From Belliella baltica DSM 15883 (lineage in GTDB: Bacteria; Bacteroidota; Bacteroidia; Cytophagales; Cyclobacteriaceae): 64,000 nt of DNA. Positions 1 to 9,900 of the stretch are shown in pieces. Location: NCBI RefSeq assembly GCF_000265405.1, contig NC_018010.1:3493501-3557500 (forward strand), read 5' to 3'. A program made the translations under genes and the position numbers. The notes beneath the pieces were generated by a model. It was not told the origin of the DNA. It did not search any database and saw only the letters and a list, made by a program, of their open reading frames with translations. How positions within the stretch are numbered: position 1 is the first letter of the stretch; each line of letters opens with the position of its first letter.

Positions 1-1341
1 TTTTCCTTCAAATGCAAATTCAAATAACCTTTCTTGAAGGATTGCTTCATCATTAGCTTCACGTGATCCATTGACAAACCTAAAATCATCAAAATTAGCC
101 CCATATGCTCTTTGCCTGATTTCATTCATTTCAGGACTTGGGTCCTGACCCAGTGCATTTTTAGCTTCTGCTTTCAAAAGAAGAAGATCAGCATACCGGT
201 AAATGATGATATCGTCAATAAATCTTCTACCAGAAGGATCCACATAGCCTCTGTATTTCCTTACAGCAGATCCATAGTAGTTTTGCCCACCTTCATTATT
301 TGGAACAAAAATCTCTACAAAAGATGCATCTCTTCTACTGTCTCTTTCATCAAATTGAGCTCTTATAGTCTGCGATGGAGCCCATCTATTCAGGCCACCA
401 CCTTGACCAAGTTTGGCTTTAACCTCATCTGATGCAGATGGTGGAATTTCATCATCTCTGATATACATATTGGCATTATAGTTAGCCCCGGCTTCAAGGT
501 CTAAGTATCTCACACCAAATAAAACTTCAGAATTCCCTTTATTACTATATCTAAAGATATTATCATAGTTAGGCAATAAGCCAAGTCCACCTGCGCCTTG
601 AGCATCATTTAATGCACTCAATGCAGTTGTAAAATCCGCTTGTCCCCCATTCAAGACCTTCCCTGTCCACAAGAAAACCTCTGCTTTCAAGACATTGGCG
701 GATGGTTTTGACCAATATGCCCTTCCTGTCCCTACGTTATTATTTGGATATAATTCCAATGCCCTATCTAAATCAGCTTTGATTTGTGTAAAAATCTCCT
801 CAACTGATGCTCTTGGTCTAAAAGTCATTTCTGCATCATAACCTTCTGTAGGGTCTACAACTAATGGAACACCTCCCCAGGTTCTAACCATTGTAAAATA
901 CAAGAATGCTCTCATGGTATAAGCTTCAGCAAGCATTCTATTTTTATTTGCCACATTATTAAAAGTAATACCAGGGACATACTTGATGATCAAATTAGCA
1001 TCATGAACTACAGTGTACATCCTCAGCCAATTTGGGCCAGAAAAATTTGGATCTACATCGTTTAGGAAATAACGCTCAAGTCCCTCTGATGCTTGAAGCC
1101 CATAACTCAAAGTTTCACTTCTTCCTTCTCCCCAAACAAATAGATTACTAGAGGCTTGATCTCTAAATCTTACATACATACCACTTAATGCTCCGTTTGC
1201 ATTGTCTTCATTGACCCAGAACCCCGCAGCTGTAATGGTACTGATAGGCTCTACCTCCAGCATATCTGTGCAGGAATTACCTGCCAGTAATCCCAATGCC
1301 AGAATAAAATTGAAGTATATTCTGAATTTTATATTTTTCAT
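1..1341 (-). CDS. SusD/RagB-family nutrient-binding outer-membrane lipoprotein (C-terminus cut by window edge)
   Basis: Surface lipoprotein that binds a glycan and caps the partner SusC channel. The frame is open from the ATG at 1339-1341 to the window start, giving 447 codons. It opens with a lipoprotein signal (charged start, hydrophobic core, GNSC lipobox with Cys24), followed by DMLEVEPIS and the typical SusD pattern of a disordered N-terminus, then an SRAF/TPR-like helical segment (NRMLAEAYTMRAFLYFTMVRTWG). Near the window edge the conserved RYADLLLLKAEAKNALG segment is present. SusD proteins are usually 480-600 residues, so roughly 50-150 are missing. It lies 21 bp downstream of the SusC gene and is surely co-transcribed with it. 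Substrate cannot be read from the sequence; the amino-sugar neighbourhood is the only hint. Confidence 0.93.
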   Translation of the reverse strand, partial: MKNIKFRIYFNFILALGLLAGNSCTDMLEVEPISTITAAGFWVNEDNANGALSGMYVRFRDQASSNLFVWGEGRSETLSYGLQASEGLERYFLNDVDPNFSGPNWLRMYTVVHDANLIIKYVPGITFNNVANKNRMLAEAYTMRAFLYFTMVRTWGGVPLVVDPTEGYDAEMTFRPRASVEEIFTQIKADLDRALELYPNNNVGTGRAYWSKPSANVLKAEVFLWTGKVLNGGQADFTTALSALNDAQGAGGLGLLPNYDNIFRYSNKGNSEVLFGVRYLDLEAGANYNANMYIRDDEIPPSASDEVKAKLGQGGGLNRWAPSQTIRAQFDERDSRRDASFVEIFVPNNEGGQNYYGSAVRKYRGYVDPSGRRFIDDIIIYRYADLLLLKAEAKNALGQDPSPEMNEIRQRAYGANFDDFRFVNGSREANDEAILQERLFEFAFEGK

Positions 1342-1362
1342 GATTTTCGCGCTTTAATTGAA

Positions 1363-4300
1363 TTAAAATGACACATTGATACCCAACAAATAGCTTCTTG
1401 GAATTGGATATCTGCCTGAATCGGTACCTCCCAATTCAGGGTTTAAACCAGTATATTTGGTGAAATAATGTAGGTTGGAGCCGGTAAAATGTGCCCTTAC
1501 CGCTGGCAGCCTCAGCGGCCTTAATATACTTTGAGGGAAATTATAGCTAAGCGTGACTTCCCTGATAGCCAGGTAATCCCCTCTTTCATAGAAGAATGAA
1601 CTGCCACGGGAAGAGTTGTTCTGGGCCAGCTGATCCGCCCACATAAACCTTGGGAAGTCTGTTATATCTCCCTGTTCCTGCCAGGACTTTGTAGTTTCTT
1701 TCAGGATCCCGATATCCCCTTGGTACTGGCCATTGAATCTTGCCCTGGTCTCATGGTATATGGTATGTCCTAAAGCAAAGTCAGTTCTTACTGTCAGACT
1801 CAGTCTTTTGTAATTAAAGGTATTGGTAAATCCTCCGGTCCATTTAGGGAACATATTGCCGACCCTAACCCTATCGCGGCTATCAATCGTATCATTTTTG
1901 TCCAGATCAGCCCAATTGACATCTCCTCCAAATTTTGATTTGTTACTTCCCGGAACCAGTAAATCCAGTGGAGCATTGGCCGCAGCTTCATCTGTTGGGT
2001 ATACTCCTAGATGCTGGTAAGCAAACATCTCACCCAGTCTTTCTCCTTCCTGAAGTCCGCCTAACCATTCATACTTACCGGAACGTGGATTGAATACAAA
2101 TACCCCTCCGATCCTGTTCTTTTCATTATCATTATCAGGAAGTCTTACAATAGTATTAATATTGTAGGCTGCATTTGCTGCTAAATTCCAGCTAAAATTG
2201 TTTTTTTGAACTATAGTCGCCCCGATTTCGATCTCAAAACCTTCATTTCTCAAAGAACCTAAATTAGTCAGTATCGATGAAAACCCTGTAGATTGTGGTA
2301 ATTGCAAGTCAGTCAACAAATCATCCGTGACTCTATTATAATATTCTGCAGTTACATTAACTTTATTGTCAAACAAACCCATATCAATTCCAAGATTGAC
2401 AGTTTTTGATCTTTCCCATCTTAAATCCTGATTTGCCATTCTATTGTTTTGAATAGCTGCTAAATCATTATATCTCGCTCCAACAGAATACAACCCTTGA
2501 GCATGAAAATCTGATAAATTCCCAACATTACCATTTACACCATAACTAGCTCTTAACTTTAAAGAAGATATTGATTGGGGAACATTGGTCCAAAAATCCT
2601 CTTTATGAATATTCCAGCCTGCTGATACACCAGGAAAAACACCCCAATAATTATTTCTACCTAAGTTTGATGCTCCATCAACTCTTGCGGAAGCAGAAAA
2701 AAGATATTTTTGATCATAATCATAAGTGACTCTACCAAAATATCCTAGAATTCGTAATTGTGTAAGTGATGAAGATACAGCTGTTGGTTCTGCAGATGCA
2801 TTGAGAGTAGGAATCAAATCTGAAGCTGCACCTCTTCCTGATGCTGACGCACTATAAATTTGTCTGTCAAAATAAGCCCCGCCAACTTTTCCTTGAATGT
2901 TGTGCAATCCTACTGATTTATTGTAAGTAAAGACTCCGTCAAATTGCTTTTGCCAGAAAAGTGAATTGGAAGCTGAAGCGGCCCTGTTATCTACAAATTG
3001 TGTAGGTGTATTGAAATAGGATTTGAGAAAAGAATTGCTTGTTGACTGCACCATATAAAGTGATCCTATAGGTTCAAAAGTAAGCCCTGGAAGAATTTCC
3101 CAATTGGCCCCAGCTGATAAGGTAATCCTGTTGGTTGCATTCAGGGCATCAGACCTGCCCAAATGGTACACTGGATTACCCATTGAACGGTTTTGGCCCG
3201 GAGCTAAGCTGCCATCTTCATACCTGAATTTAGCGGTTGGCGGTAAGCCCAAAGCCCTTTGAAAGATTTCATTTTCGTTGAATACCTGGGTATTGGATGA
3301 ATTGGTGAAATTTAATCTTCCATAAACTGACAGCTTCTTATTGACTTCTATATCACCGTTCATACGGACAGTAAATCTTTTGAAGTCTGTATTGATGGCT
3401 ACACCTTGGTTATCAAGATAACCAATACCCATGTCAAATCTTGCTTTCTCAGAACCTCCTGAAATTTGAATATTATGATTTTGAGTAATTGCTTGCCTAA
3501 ATAAGATGGATTGCCAGTCAACTTCATCAAAAATAATCGTCTTTGTAGGATCAGCTGGATCTATCATTGACTGCCAACCCTCATTCAACTTATATTCATT
3601 TTCGGGTGTCAGATATTGAGGAGTGAATGCGGTGGTATTCGTTAAATTATTACCTATTCCAAAACCATTGGCTTGATTTAACCTAAATAATTGTCCTGGA
3701 CTTTTTTCTGCCAACCGAAGAATACCCATTCTATTAAAGTAAATATAATCTCTTGCGGATGCCATCTCATATTGGTTCCACTGCTCTGACATACCTACAG
3801 TGTACCTATATTGAACTGAAGTTTTTCCAACTTTACCAGTCTTTGTTGTAATAATTACAACACCATTTGATCCCCTAGCACCATAAATCGCTGTTGCTGC
3901 TGCATCCTTTAATACCTGAAAGGTTTCAATATCATCAGGGTTTAGATCATTCATATTATTTCTAATTACACCGTCAATAATATAAAGTGGCTGTGCTCCA
4001 TCTGGATTATTGATAGATGTTCCACCCCTAACAATTACCCTTGGTGCTGCACCCGGCTGTCCACTCGTAGTTTGAACCCTAACACCAGAAACAGTGCCTT
4101 GAAGTGCTGAAGCTGCATTAGCAAATGGAACATTATCCAAAACTTTTCGATCTACTTTAGACACTGCAGATGTAAGTGTTTCTCTAGACTGTTCTCCAAA
4201 CCCTATAACAACCACTTCATCTAAACTTTGAGAGTCCAGTTTCAATGAAACATCTAATCGTGATTGATTATTAATTACAATTTCATAGGCAGTGTAGCCT

Positions 4301-4539
4301 ATGAAAGTAAATCTCAATCGCTCTCCTTGACTTACAGATAAGGTGAAATTTCCATCAATATCTGTTGCTGTACCATTTGTAGTACCCATTACAAGTACAT
4401 TTACTCCAGGAATACTCTCCCCAGTGTTCTCGTCAATTACTTTTCCTGTGATCGTTCTAGATTCTTGTGCAGTCACCACATAGGACATGCCCATCAATAA
4501 AGTAAAGATCAACCAGGCTTTTAGGTCGAATTTCTTCAT
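1363..4539 (-). CDS. SusC/RagA-family TonB-dependent outer-membrane transporter
   Basis: TonB-dependent channel importing oligosaccharides captured by the adjacent SusD. The 1058 residues show a signal peptide ending near residue 25 (VVTAQ), a carboxypeptidase-D-like regulatory domain at about 28-112 (ITGKVIDENTGESIPGVNVL), the SusC signature before the plug (DEVVVIGFGEQSRETLTS), a plug at about 125-235 (PLYIIDGVI, then AIYGARGSNGVVIITTK), and a long beta-barrel ending in a C-terminal Phe (GINVSF). Length is normal for SusC. The start is the only Met before the signal peptide. It is divergent from the hybrid regulator at 4780, 240 bp away, which suggests control by that regulator. GC content looks patchy along the gene, higher at about 1480-2130 and 3060-3300. 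Confidence 0.96.
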   Translation of the reverse strand: MKKFDLKAWLIFTLLMGMSYVVTAQESRTITGKVIDENTGESIPGVNVLVMGTTNGTATDIDGNFTLSVSQGERLRFTFIGYTAYEIVINNQSRLDVSLKLDSQSLDEVVVIGFGEQSRETLTSAVSKVDRKVLDNVPFANAASALQGTVSGVRVQTTSGQPGAAPRVIVRGGTSINNPDGAQPLYIIDGVIRNNMNDLNPDDIETFQVLKDAAATAIYGARGSNGVVIITTKTGKVGKTSVQYRYTVGMSEQWNQYEMASARDYIYFNRMGILRLAEKSPGQLFRLNQANGFGIGNNLTNTTAFTPQYLTPENEYKLNEGWQSMIDPADPTKTIIFDEVDWQSILFRQAITQNHNIQISGGSEKARFDMGIGYLDNQGVAINTDFKRFTVRMNGDIEVNKKLSVYGRLNFTNSSNTQVFNENEIFQRALGLPPTAKFRYEDGSLAPGQNRSMGNPVYHLGRSDALNATNRITLSAGANWEILPGLTFEPIGSLYMVQSTSNSFLKSYFNTPTQFVDNRAASASNSLFWQKQFDGVFTYNKSVGLHNIQGKVGGAYFDRQIYSASASGRGAASDLIPTLNASAEPTAVSSSLTQLRILGYFGRVTYDYDQKYLFSASARVDGASNLGRNNYWGVFPGVSAGWNIHKEDFWTNVPQSISSLKLRASYGVNGNVGNLSDFHAQGLYSVGARYNDLAAIQNNRMANQDLRWERSKTVNLGIDMGLFDNKVNVTAEYYNRVTDDLLTDLQLPQSTGFSSILTNLGSLRNEGFEIEIGATIVQKNNFSWNLAANAAYNINTIVRLPDNDNEKNRIGGVFVFNPRSGKYEWLGGLQEGERLGEMFAYQHLGVYPTDEAAANAPLDLLVPGSNKSKFGGDVNWADLDKNDTIDSRDRVRVGNMFPKWTGGFTNTFNYKRLSLTVRTDFALGHTIYHETRARFNGQYQGDIGILKETTKSWQEQGDITDFPRFMWADQLAQNNSSRGSSFFYERGDYLAIREVTLSYNFPQSILRPLRLPAVRAHFTGSNLHYFTKYTGLNPELGGTDSGRYPIPRSYLLGINVSF

Positions 4540-4779
4540 GTTAGTTTTTGGTTATGTTAATTGATTCATTTTCTTTGACTTGAAAGCCTTCCAGAAACAG
4601 TCTGATTTCGGCTCAAAGTCTATGATCCAAATTTCCATAAACAAGTTTTTACAGTACGGAAACAAAAATCCAAATTGAGGGATAGAATTATCCAGTAGGT
4701 GTAATATTGTCCGTAAATTGGGTGAAATACATCCAAATCTTGTTTTGATAGATATTTTATTTATGTCAATGAGGAGGAT

Positions 4780-7700
4780 ATGTTAATTTTGAACTCAAAG
4801 AAATCAACCGTGAAAAATTTGGATTGGATCAAGCAAAACAAAAGACTGTTAAAAGTACCATTGTTCAAATGGATATGTTTGGCTCTATTTGCCAGTTTAG
4901 GTCATTTTACCTTTGCACAAGATAACAATGATGAAGTTATCCCAAATTTTGATCATTATAGCTCAAATGATGGTTTGCCACAAAACTCTGTTTTAGCAAT
5001 ACAACAAGACAATTTAGGTTTCCTTTGGATGGGTACTGATGATGGACTAAGCCGATTCGATGGATATAATTTCAAAACTTTTAAACACTCTCCTGAAAAT
5101 CGCTTTAGTATCAGTAACAATGTAATCAGAGCAATTTCAAAAGACCCCAATGGATTATTATGGATAGGTACAGAGGGAGGTGGCATCAATGTATTAAATC
5201 CAAAAACAGAACAATTCATAGAATTCACACTTGAAAATCAGGATGAACCAAGAAGATTTGCTAATAAAATCGCATCAATTTTCTTAGATTCAAAGCAAAG
5301 ACTCTGGATCGGTACACAAGGAGATGGAATTATTTTAGTTTCAGGATTTGAAAATACCTTCTCTAATGAACTAACTACATACACTTCTAAGTTGGAAGTG
5401 CAATTTTTCAACAAAAGAAACTCTCCGCTATTAGATAATAAAATCTGGACTGTTGCCGAAGATAAAGAAGGAAATATATACATAGGCACATTGGACGAAG
5501 GAGCTTTTAAAATTCCTAATGGCTCTTATGAAATCAAACAAATCGAACTCTTTAAGGAACTTAACCTAAATTCTATCAAATCATTTTTCGAAAGCTCCAA
5601 CGGAGATTTTTGGATTGGTACAGAGAAAAACGGAGTTTGGAGAAAAGAAGCTGATAAAGCTTACTTCTCTTTTTTTGACCTTTCTAAAGTTCGAGGCATA
5701 AATAATAAACAAGACCTTAATGTAACTTCATTTGAAGAGGATCAGTTTGGTAATATTTTAATTGGCACGCTAGGCCAAGGTTTAATCAGTTTTAATCAAT
5801 CCAAAGGAACCTTAAAACATTACAAAGACGATCCAATGAAATCTAAGAGCCTAAATGGCAATTCAGTATATACCATATATAAAGACAACAAACAACAAAT
5901 ATGGCTTGGAATGTATTCTGGTGAAGGCCTAAATAAAATAAATTTTAGTCAGCAATATTTTGAACATTACAAATATGACCCTCGAGAAAATCATGGCTTA
6001 TCAAGCAGAATGGTGAAATCTATCTTTGTCGATAAAGATGATAATCTTTGGGTTGGGCTTTTTAATGGTGGATTAAATTTATTACCATCTGGAGAAAAGT
6101 TATTTCGCTACTTTAATTCTAAAGATGGCTTTTTATCTCATGATAATGTTCAAGTTATTCATCAAGCAAAAAATGGTGAAATTTGGATTGGAACAGATGG
6201 AGGTGGAATTAATATCTATAACCCCAAAACTAAAACCGTAAAATACCTCAAACAAATCCCTGGAAAAAATAGCTTGAGTAAAAATGAGGTTTGGGCAATT
6301 ACAGAAGATAATAGTGGTAATTTCTGGATAGGTACTGCAAATGGTGGAGGTTTAAATAAATTTGATCCTACGACTGGCCTTTTTGAAACTTTCTATTCTG
6401 GCTTAAACAAAAATAGATCTCCAAGCTTTAATGATATCCGATCTCTTCTTGTTGACAGTAAAAATAATCTTTGGATAGGTACTTATGGTGGTGGTCTAAA
6501 CAAATTAAACCTCTCTTCAGGTAAATTTGAATATTTCCAAAGCCATCATGAAAACACAAAAATAAGTCACGATATCATTACATCCGTCTTAGAAGATAAA
6601 AATGGTTTCATTTGGGTTGGAACATTCGGCGGTGGTCTCAATAAAATAAACCCTCTTTCGAATGAAGTGCTCGTGTACAGGGTAAAGGATGGATTACCAA
6701 GCGATGTAATCAAAGGAATCTTGGAAGATAATGATGGGCAGTTGTGGATCAGTACTTTAAATGGACTTTCAGCTTTTGATCAAAAGTCTGAAGTATTCAA
6801 AAATTATAAGGAGGAAGATGGCTTACAATCTGACGAATTCAATCTTGGTACAGCATTTAAAGATAATATAGGTCGCTTATATTTTGGTGGTACCAATGGC
6901 TTCAATGCTTTCTTTCCTGAGAAAATATCAATCTATCCAATTCCGGAAACTCCTGTTTTCACAAAACTGAAAATACTCAATAATGAAGTGAATGTAAATG
7001 AAGAAGTATTGGGAAGCACTATTTTAGAAACACAAATCAGCTACAAAGACCAAATCTCAATTTCTTATCAGCATAATAGCCTTGAACTGGAATTTGCATC
7101 ACTTCAATTCAATTTACAAAGCAAAATTCAGTATCAGTATTATCTAGAAGGCTACGACCAAGATTGGATTAATACAGATGCTCAAAGAAGATTCGCTACT
7201 TATGCCAACCTAAAGCCAGGAAAATATCTGTTTCATGTTAGAGCCTTTATAGACAATAATCAAACTACTAGTCCAAGTAGAACCATCTCAATTATTGTCT
7301 CTCCTCCTTGGCACAAAAGTAAATTAGCCTACTTTATCTATGTAATCTTAATTTTCCTCGCAGCATATGGAATCAAAAATATAATTGCATGGCGAATTAA
7401 ACTTAAAAATGACCTACGCTTCGAACGATTGGAAAAAGAAAAACAAGAAGAGATAAATCAACTAAAATTACGATTCTTTACAAACATATCCCATGAACTT
7501 CGAACTCCTCTAATGTTGATAAAAGCACCATTAGAGCAATTAGAAAAGGAAAAATACTTGTCTCCATTGGTCTCCAAGCAATTGGAATCAATTCATTCCA
7601 ATACCAATAGACTTTTGAGATTAATTAACCAACTCTTGGATTTTAGAAAACAGGAGACAGGAAACCTAAACCTGACAGTTAGACAAGTCCCTACAAGGTC

Positions 7701-9051
7701 ATTTATCAAAGAGATTTTTGATTCATTCTTTACATTGGTAGAACAGAAAAATATTGATTTTAATATTCAAATTGATGATGATATCCCATTTGCCTTATGG
7801 TTCGATCCAGAGCAAATGGAAAAAGTATTCTTTAATTTAATTTACAATGCCATAAAGTTCACACCAGATGGTGGTAGAATTCAAATTCAGGTCAAAAATG
7901 ATACAGATTTAAATTTAGTAGGTTTTAAAATAATTGATAATGGAAGAGGCATAGAACCAGAAAACATTGATTTAATTTTTGATAGGTTTTTCCAAGTTCA
8001 TCAAAAAGGAGATTTTCATCAAGCTGGTACAGGAATAGGCTTGGCACTTTCCAAAAACATCATCGATTTACATCAAGGAAGAATAAAAGTAAAAAGTAAA
8101 CCTGGAGTAGAGACTATATTTACCATTTTACTTAAAACAGGATTCGAACATTATGACAAGTCTCAACTCGCTCAAGGTATCACCTTTAGCGAAGAAAAAT
8201 ACCAATCCAATAACACGAATTCTAAAGAAATCTATTTTGATGATTTTAAAATCTCGCACGAAAGTGAACAAGAAAACGAACTAACTATTGGAAAAAAACT
8301 TCTGATTGTGGAGGACAATATTGATTTATTGCTCTTACTCAAAAGGTCCTTAAGCTTGCATTTTGAAATTATAGAAGCCAAAGATGGTGAGGAAGGGCTA
8401 AACTCAGCAATTGAAAACAAACCTGATTTCGTGATTTCTGATGTCATGATGCCTAAGCTTGACGGTATTTCTATGTGCAAAATGCTCAAACAAAACATTG
8501 AAACAAGTCATATCCCCGTCATTTTACTGACAGCCAAAAGTTCCCATATTAATCAGCTCGAAGGTTATGAATCAGGAGCTGATGATTATATAACCAAACC
8601 TTTTCCTATTGATCTATTAATTCTAAAAATTAAAAATATCCTTGATGGTCGAGAAAAGTTTCAAAAACAATTTCAATTAATACCAAATCTTGATTCATCA
8701 AAAATTAAGGTCACTTCGGAAGATGAAAAATTCTTGAATCAAGCGATTTCTAGTATTGAGAAGCACATAGATAATCCTGATTTCCAAGTCCATGATTTGG
8801 TAAAAGATCTTGGAATGAGTAGAACATTGGTTTTTGAAAAATTCAAAGCACTAATCGGTCAAACACCCAACGATTTCATTCAAACAATCCGATTGAAAAG
8901 AGCTGCTCAGCTGCTACTAGAAACCAATTATAAAATCTCAGAAATAGGATACATGGTTGGCTTCAACAACCCTAAATATTTTAGTAAATGTTTCTTGAAA
9001 CATTTTGGCTTCTCGCCATCAAAATATAAATCAACTGAAAATGAATCTTAA
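4780..9051 (+). CDS. Hybrid two-component system regulator (propeller sensor, histidine kinase, receiver, AraC)
   Basis: One-protein signalling system of Bacteroidota polysaccharide loci: it senses a glycan fragment in the periplasm and activates transcription. The 1423 residues contain an N-terminal signal/anchor (about 25-47), about 14 reg_prop repeats with the LWIGT...GGGLNK pattern (about 60-720), enough for two seven-bladed propellers, a Y_Y_Y domain (about 755-830), one membrane helix (about 849-866), HisKA with phospho-acceptor His905 in ISHELRTP, a HATPase (DNGRGI and GTGIGLALSKN), a receiver domain with Asp1221 in SDVMMPKLDG, and a C-terminal AraC HTH (about 1320-1420). AGGAGG lies only 2 nt before the ATG, too close for an ideal Shine-Dalgarno; no later Met precedes the signal. 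It lies between two SusC/D loci and is the obvious regulator of both; which one it controls is inference. Confidence 0.96.
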   Translation: MLILNSKKSTVKNLDWIKQNKRLLKVPLFKWICLALFASLGHFTFAQDNNDEVIPNFDHYSSNDGLPQNSVLAIQQDNLGFLWMGTDDGLSRFDGYNFKTFKHSPENRFSISNNVIRAISKDPNGLLWIGTEGGGINVLNPKTEQFIEFTLENQDEPRRFANKIASIFLDSKQRLWIGTQGDGIILVSGFENTFSNELTTYTSKLEVQFFNKRNSPLLDNKIWTVAEDKEGNIYIGTLDEGAFKIPNGSYEIKQIELFKELNLNSIKSFFESSNGDFWIGTEKNGVWRKEADKAYFSFFDLSKVRGINNKQDLNVTSFEEDQFGNILIGTLGQGLISFNQSKGTLKHYKDDPMKSKSLNGNSVYTIYKDNKQQIWLGMYSGEGLNKINFSQQYFEHYKYDPRENHGLSSRMVKSIFVDKDDNLWVGLFNGGLNLLPSGEKLFRYFNSKDGFLSHDNVQVIHQAKNGEIWIGTDGGGINIYNPKTKTVKYLKQIPGKNSLSKNEVWAITEDNSGNFWIGTANGGGLNKFDPTTGLFETFYSGLNKNRSPSFNDIRSLLVDSKNNLWIGTYGGGLNKLNLSSGKFEYFQSHHENTKISHDIITSVLEDKNGFIWVGTFGGGLNKINPLSNEVLVYRVKDGLPSDVIKGILEDNDGQLWISTLNGLSAFDQKSEVFKNYKEEDGLQSDEFNLGTAFKDNIGRLYFGGTNGFNAFFPEKISIYPIPETPVFTKLKILNNEVNVNEEVLGSTILETQISYKDQISISYQHNSLELEFASLQFNLQSKIQYQYYLEGYDQDWINTDAQRRFATYANLKPGKYLFHVRAFIDNNQTTSPSRTISIIVSPPWHKSKLAYFIYVILIFLAAYGIKNIIAWRIKLKNDLRFERLEKEKQEEINQLKLRFFTNISHELRTPLMLIKAPLEQLEKEKYLSPLVSKQLESIHSNTNRLLRLINQLLDFRKQETGNLNLTVRQVPTRSFIKEIFDSFFTLVEQKNIDFNIQIDDDIPFALWFDPEQMEKVFFNLIYNAIKFTPDGGRIQIQVKNDTDLNLVGFKIIDNGRGIEPENIDLIFDRFFQVHQKGDFHQAGTGIGLALSKNIIDLHQGRIKVKSKPGVETIFTILLKTGFEHYDKSQLAQGITFSEEKYQSNNTNSKEIYFDDFKISHESEQENELTIGKKLLIVEDNIDLLLLLKRSLSLHFEIIEAKDGEEGLNSAIENKPDFVISDVMMPKLDGISMCKMLKQNIETSHIPVILLTAKSSHINQLEGYESGADDYITKPFPIDLLILKIKNILDGREKFQKQFQLIPNLDSSKIKVTSEDEKFLNQAISSIEKHIDNPDFQVHDLVKDLGMSRTLVFEKFKALIGQTPNDFIQTIRLKRAAQLLLETNYKISEIGYMVGFNNPKYFSKCFLKHFGFSPSKYKSTENES

Positions 9052-9080
9052 AAATTCAATTACGAATCAAGAAAATAAAT

Positions 9081-9845
9081 ATGAAACCATACCTATTATC
9101 AGAAACGAATTGGTTGATGCTAAAGGAATTTCGTTATGATTTAGCAGTATTACCCTGGGGAGCTACAGAAGCTCATAATTACCACCTACCCTATGGAACT
9201 GACAACTATGAAGCAAGCGAAATTGCGGAAAAGTCAGGAGCAATAGCTTGGGAGAAAGGAGCGAAAGTGGTCATTCTACCCACAATCCCCTTCGGAGTAA
9301 ATACAGGTCAATCAGACATCTATTTAGACTTGAATATCAATCCTAGCACGCAGCGCTATATCATCAAAGACCTACTGACCGTACTCAACCGCCAAGGAAT
9401 TAAAAAATTCCTAATTCTAAACAGTCATGGAGGAAATGATTTCAAAACTATCCTTAGAGAACTAGGATTAGAGTTTCCAGATATGCTTTTGATGTGTTGC
9501 GACTGGTTCAAGGCAATCCCAAAATCAAAGTATTTTGACCATTCTGGAGATCATGCTGATGAGCTCGAAACTAGCCTGATAATGCATCTCAGGCCTGACC
9601 TTGTATTACCATTGGAAAAAGCTGGACAAGGAAAAGAAAAATTTTCCAAAATAAAAGGAATTAGAGAAGGATGGGCCTGGTCCGAAAGGAAATGGTCTAA
9701 AGTCACGGAGGACACTGGTATAGGTGACCCAACAAAAGCCACAGTTGAAAAAGGTCAAAACTACTTTGAAGAAATCACCAATAAAGTTGCCCATCTCTAT
9801 CTTGATATTTGCAAGTTAGAGGGAACAGATCATTACGAGAAATAA
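9081..9845 (+). CDS. Creatininase-family amidohydrolase
   Basis: Cytoplasmic metal-dependent hydrolase of the creatininase/creatinine amidohydrolase fold; the substrate here is unknown. The 254 residues match the family length. Candidate metal ligands are Glu30 and His32/His35 in GATEAHNYHLPYGTD, Asp41 in the same motif, His116 in NSHGGND, and Glu161/Glu163 in HADELETS. There is no signal peptide. It starts 29 bp after the regulator stop and precedes the NagB-LmbE fusion by 55 bp on the same strand, so it is probably in one transcript with hexosamine genes. Family members cleave C-N bonds in creatinine, in mycofactocin peptides and in pyrimidine intermediates. A role on an amino-sugar amide is inference from context only. 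Confidence 0.85.
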   Translation: MKPYLLSETNWLMLKEFRYDLAVLPWGATEAHNYHLPYGTDNYEASEIAEKSGAIAWEKGAKVVILPTIPFGVNTGQSDIYLDLNINPSTQRYIIKDLLTVLNRQGIKKFLILNSHGGNDFKTILRELGLEFPDMLLMCCDWFKAIPKSKYFDHSGDHADELETSLIMHLRPDLVLPLEKAGQGKEKFSKIKGIREGWAWSERKWSKVTEDTGIGDPTKATVEKGQNYFEEITNKVAHLYLDICKLEGTDHYEK

Positions 9846-9900
9846 ACAAGGAAATACAGTCTTCTCAAAAAATATCACAAACCAAAAAATAAAACCTATA

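Noticed and set aside
112..432. Plus-strand open frame of 106 codons near the window start
   Set aside because: It lies antisense within the SusD gene, which is open through the window edge with clear lipoprotein and SusD features.
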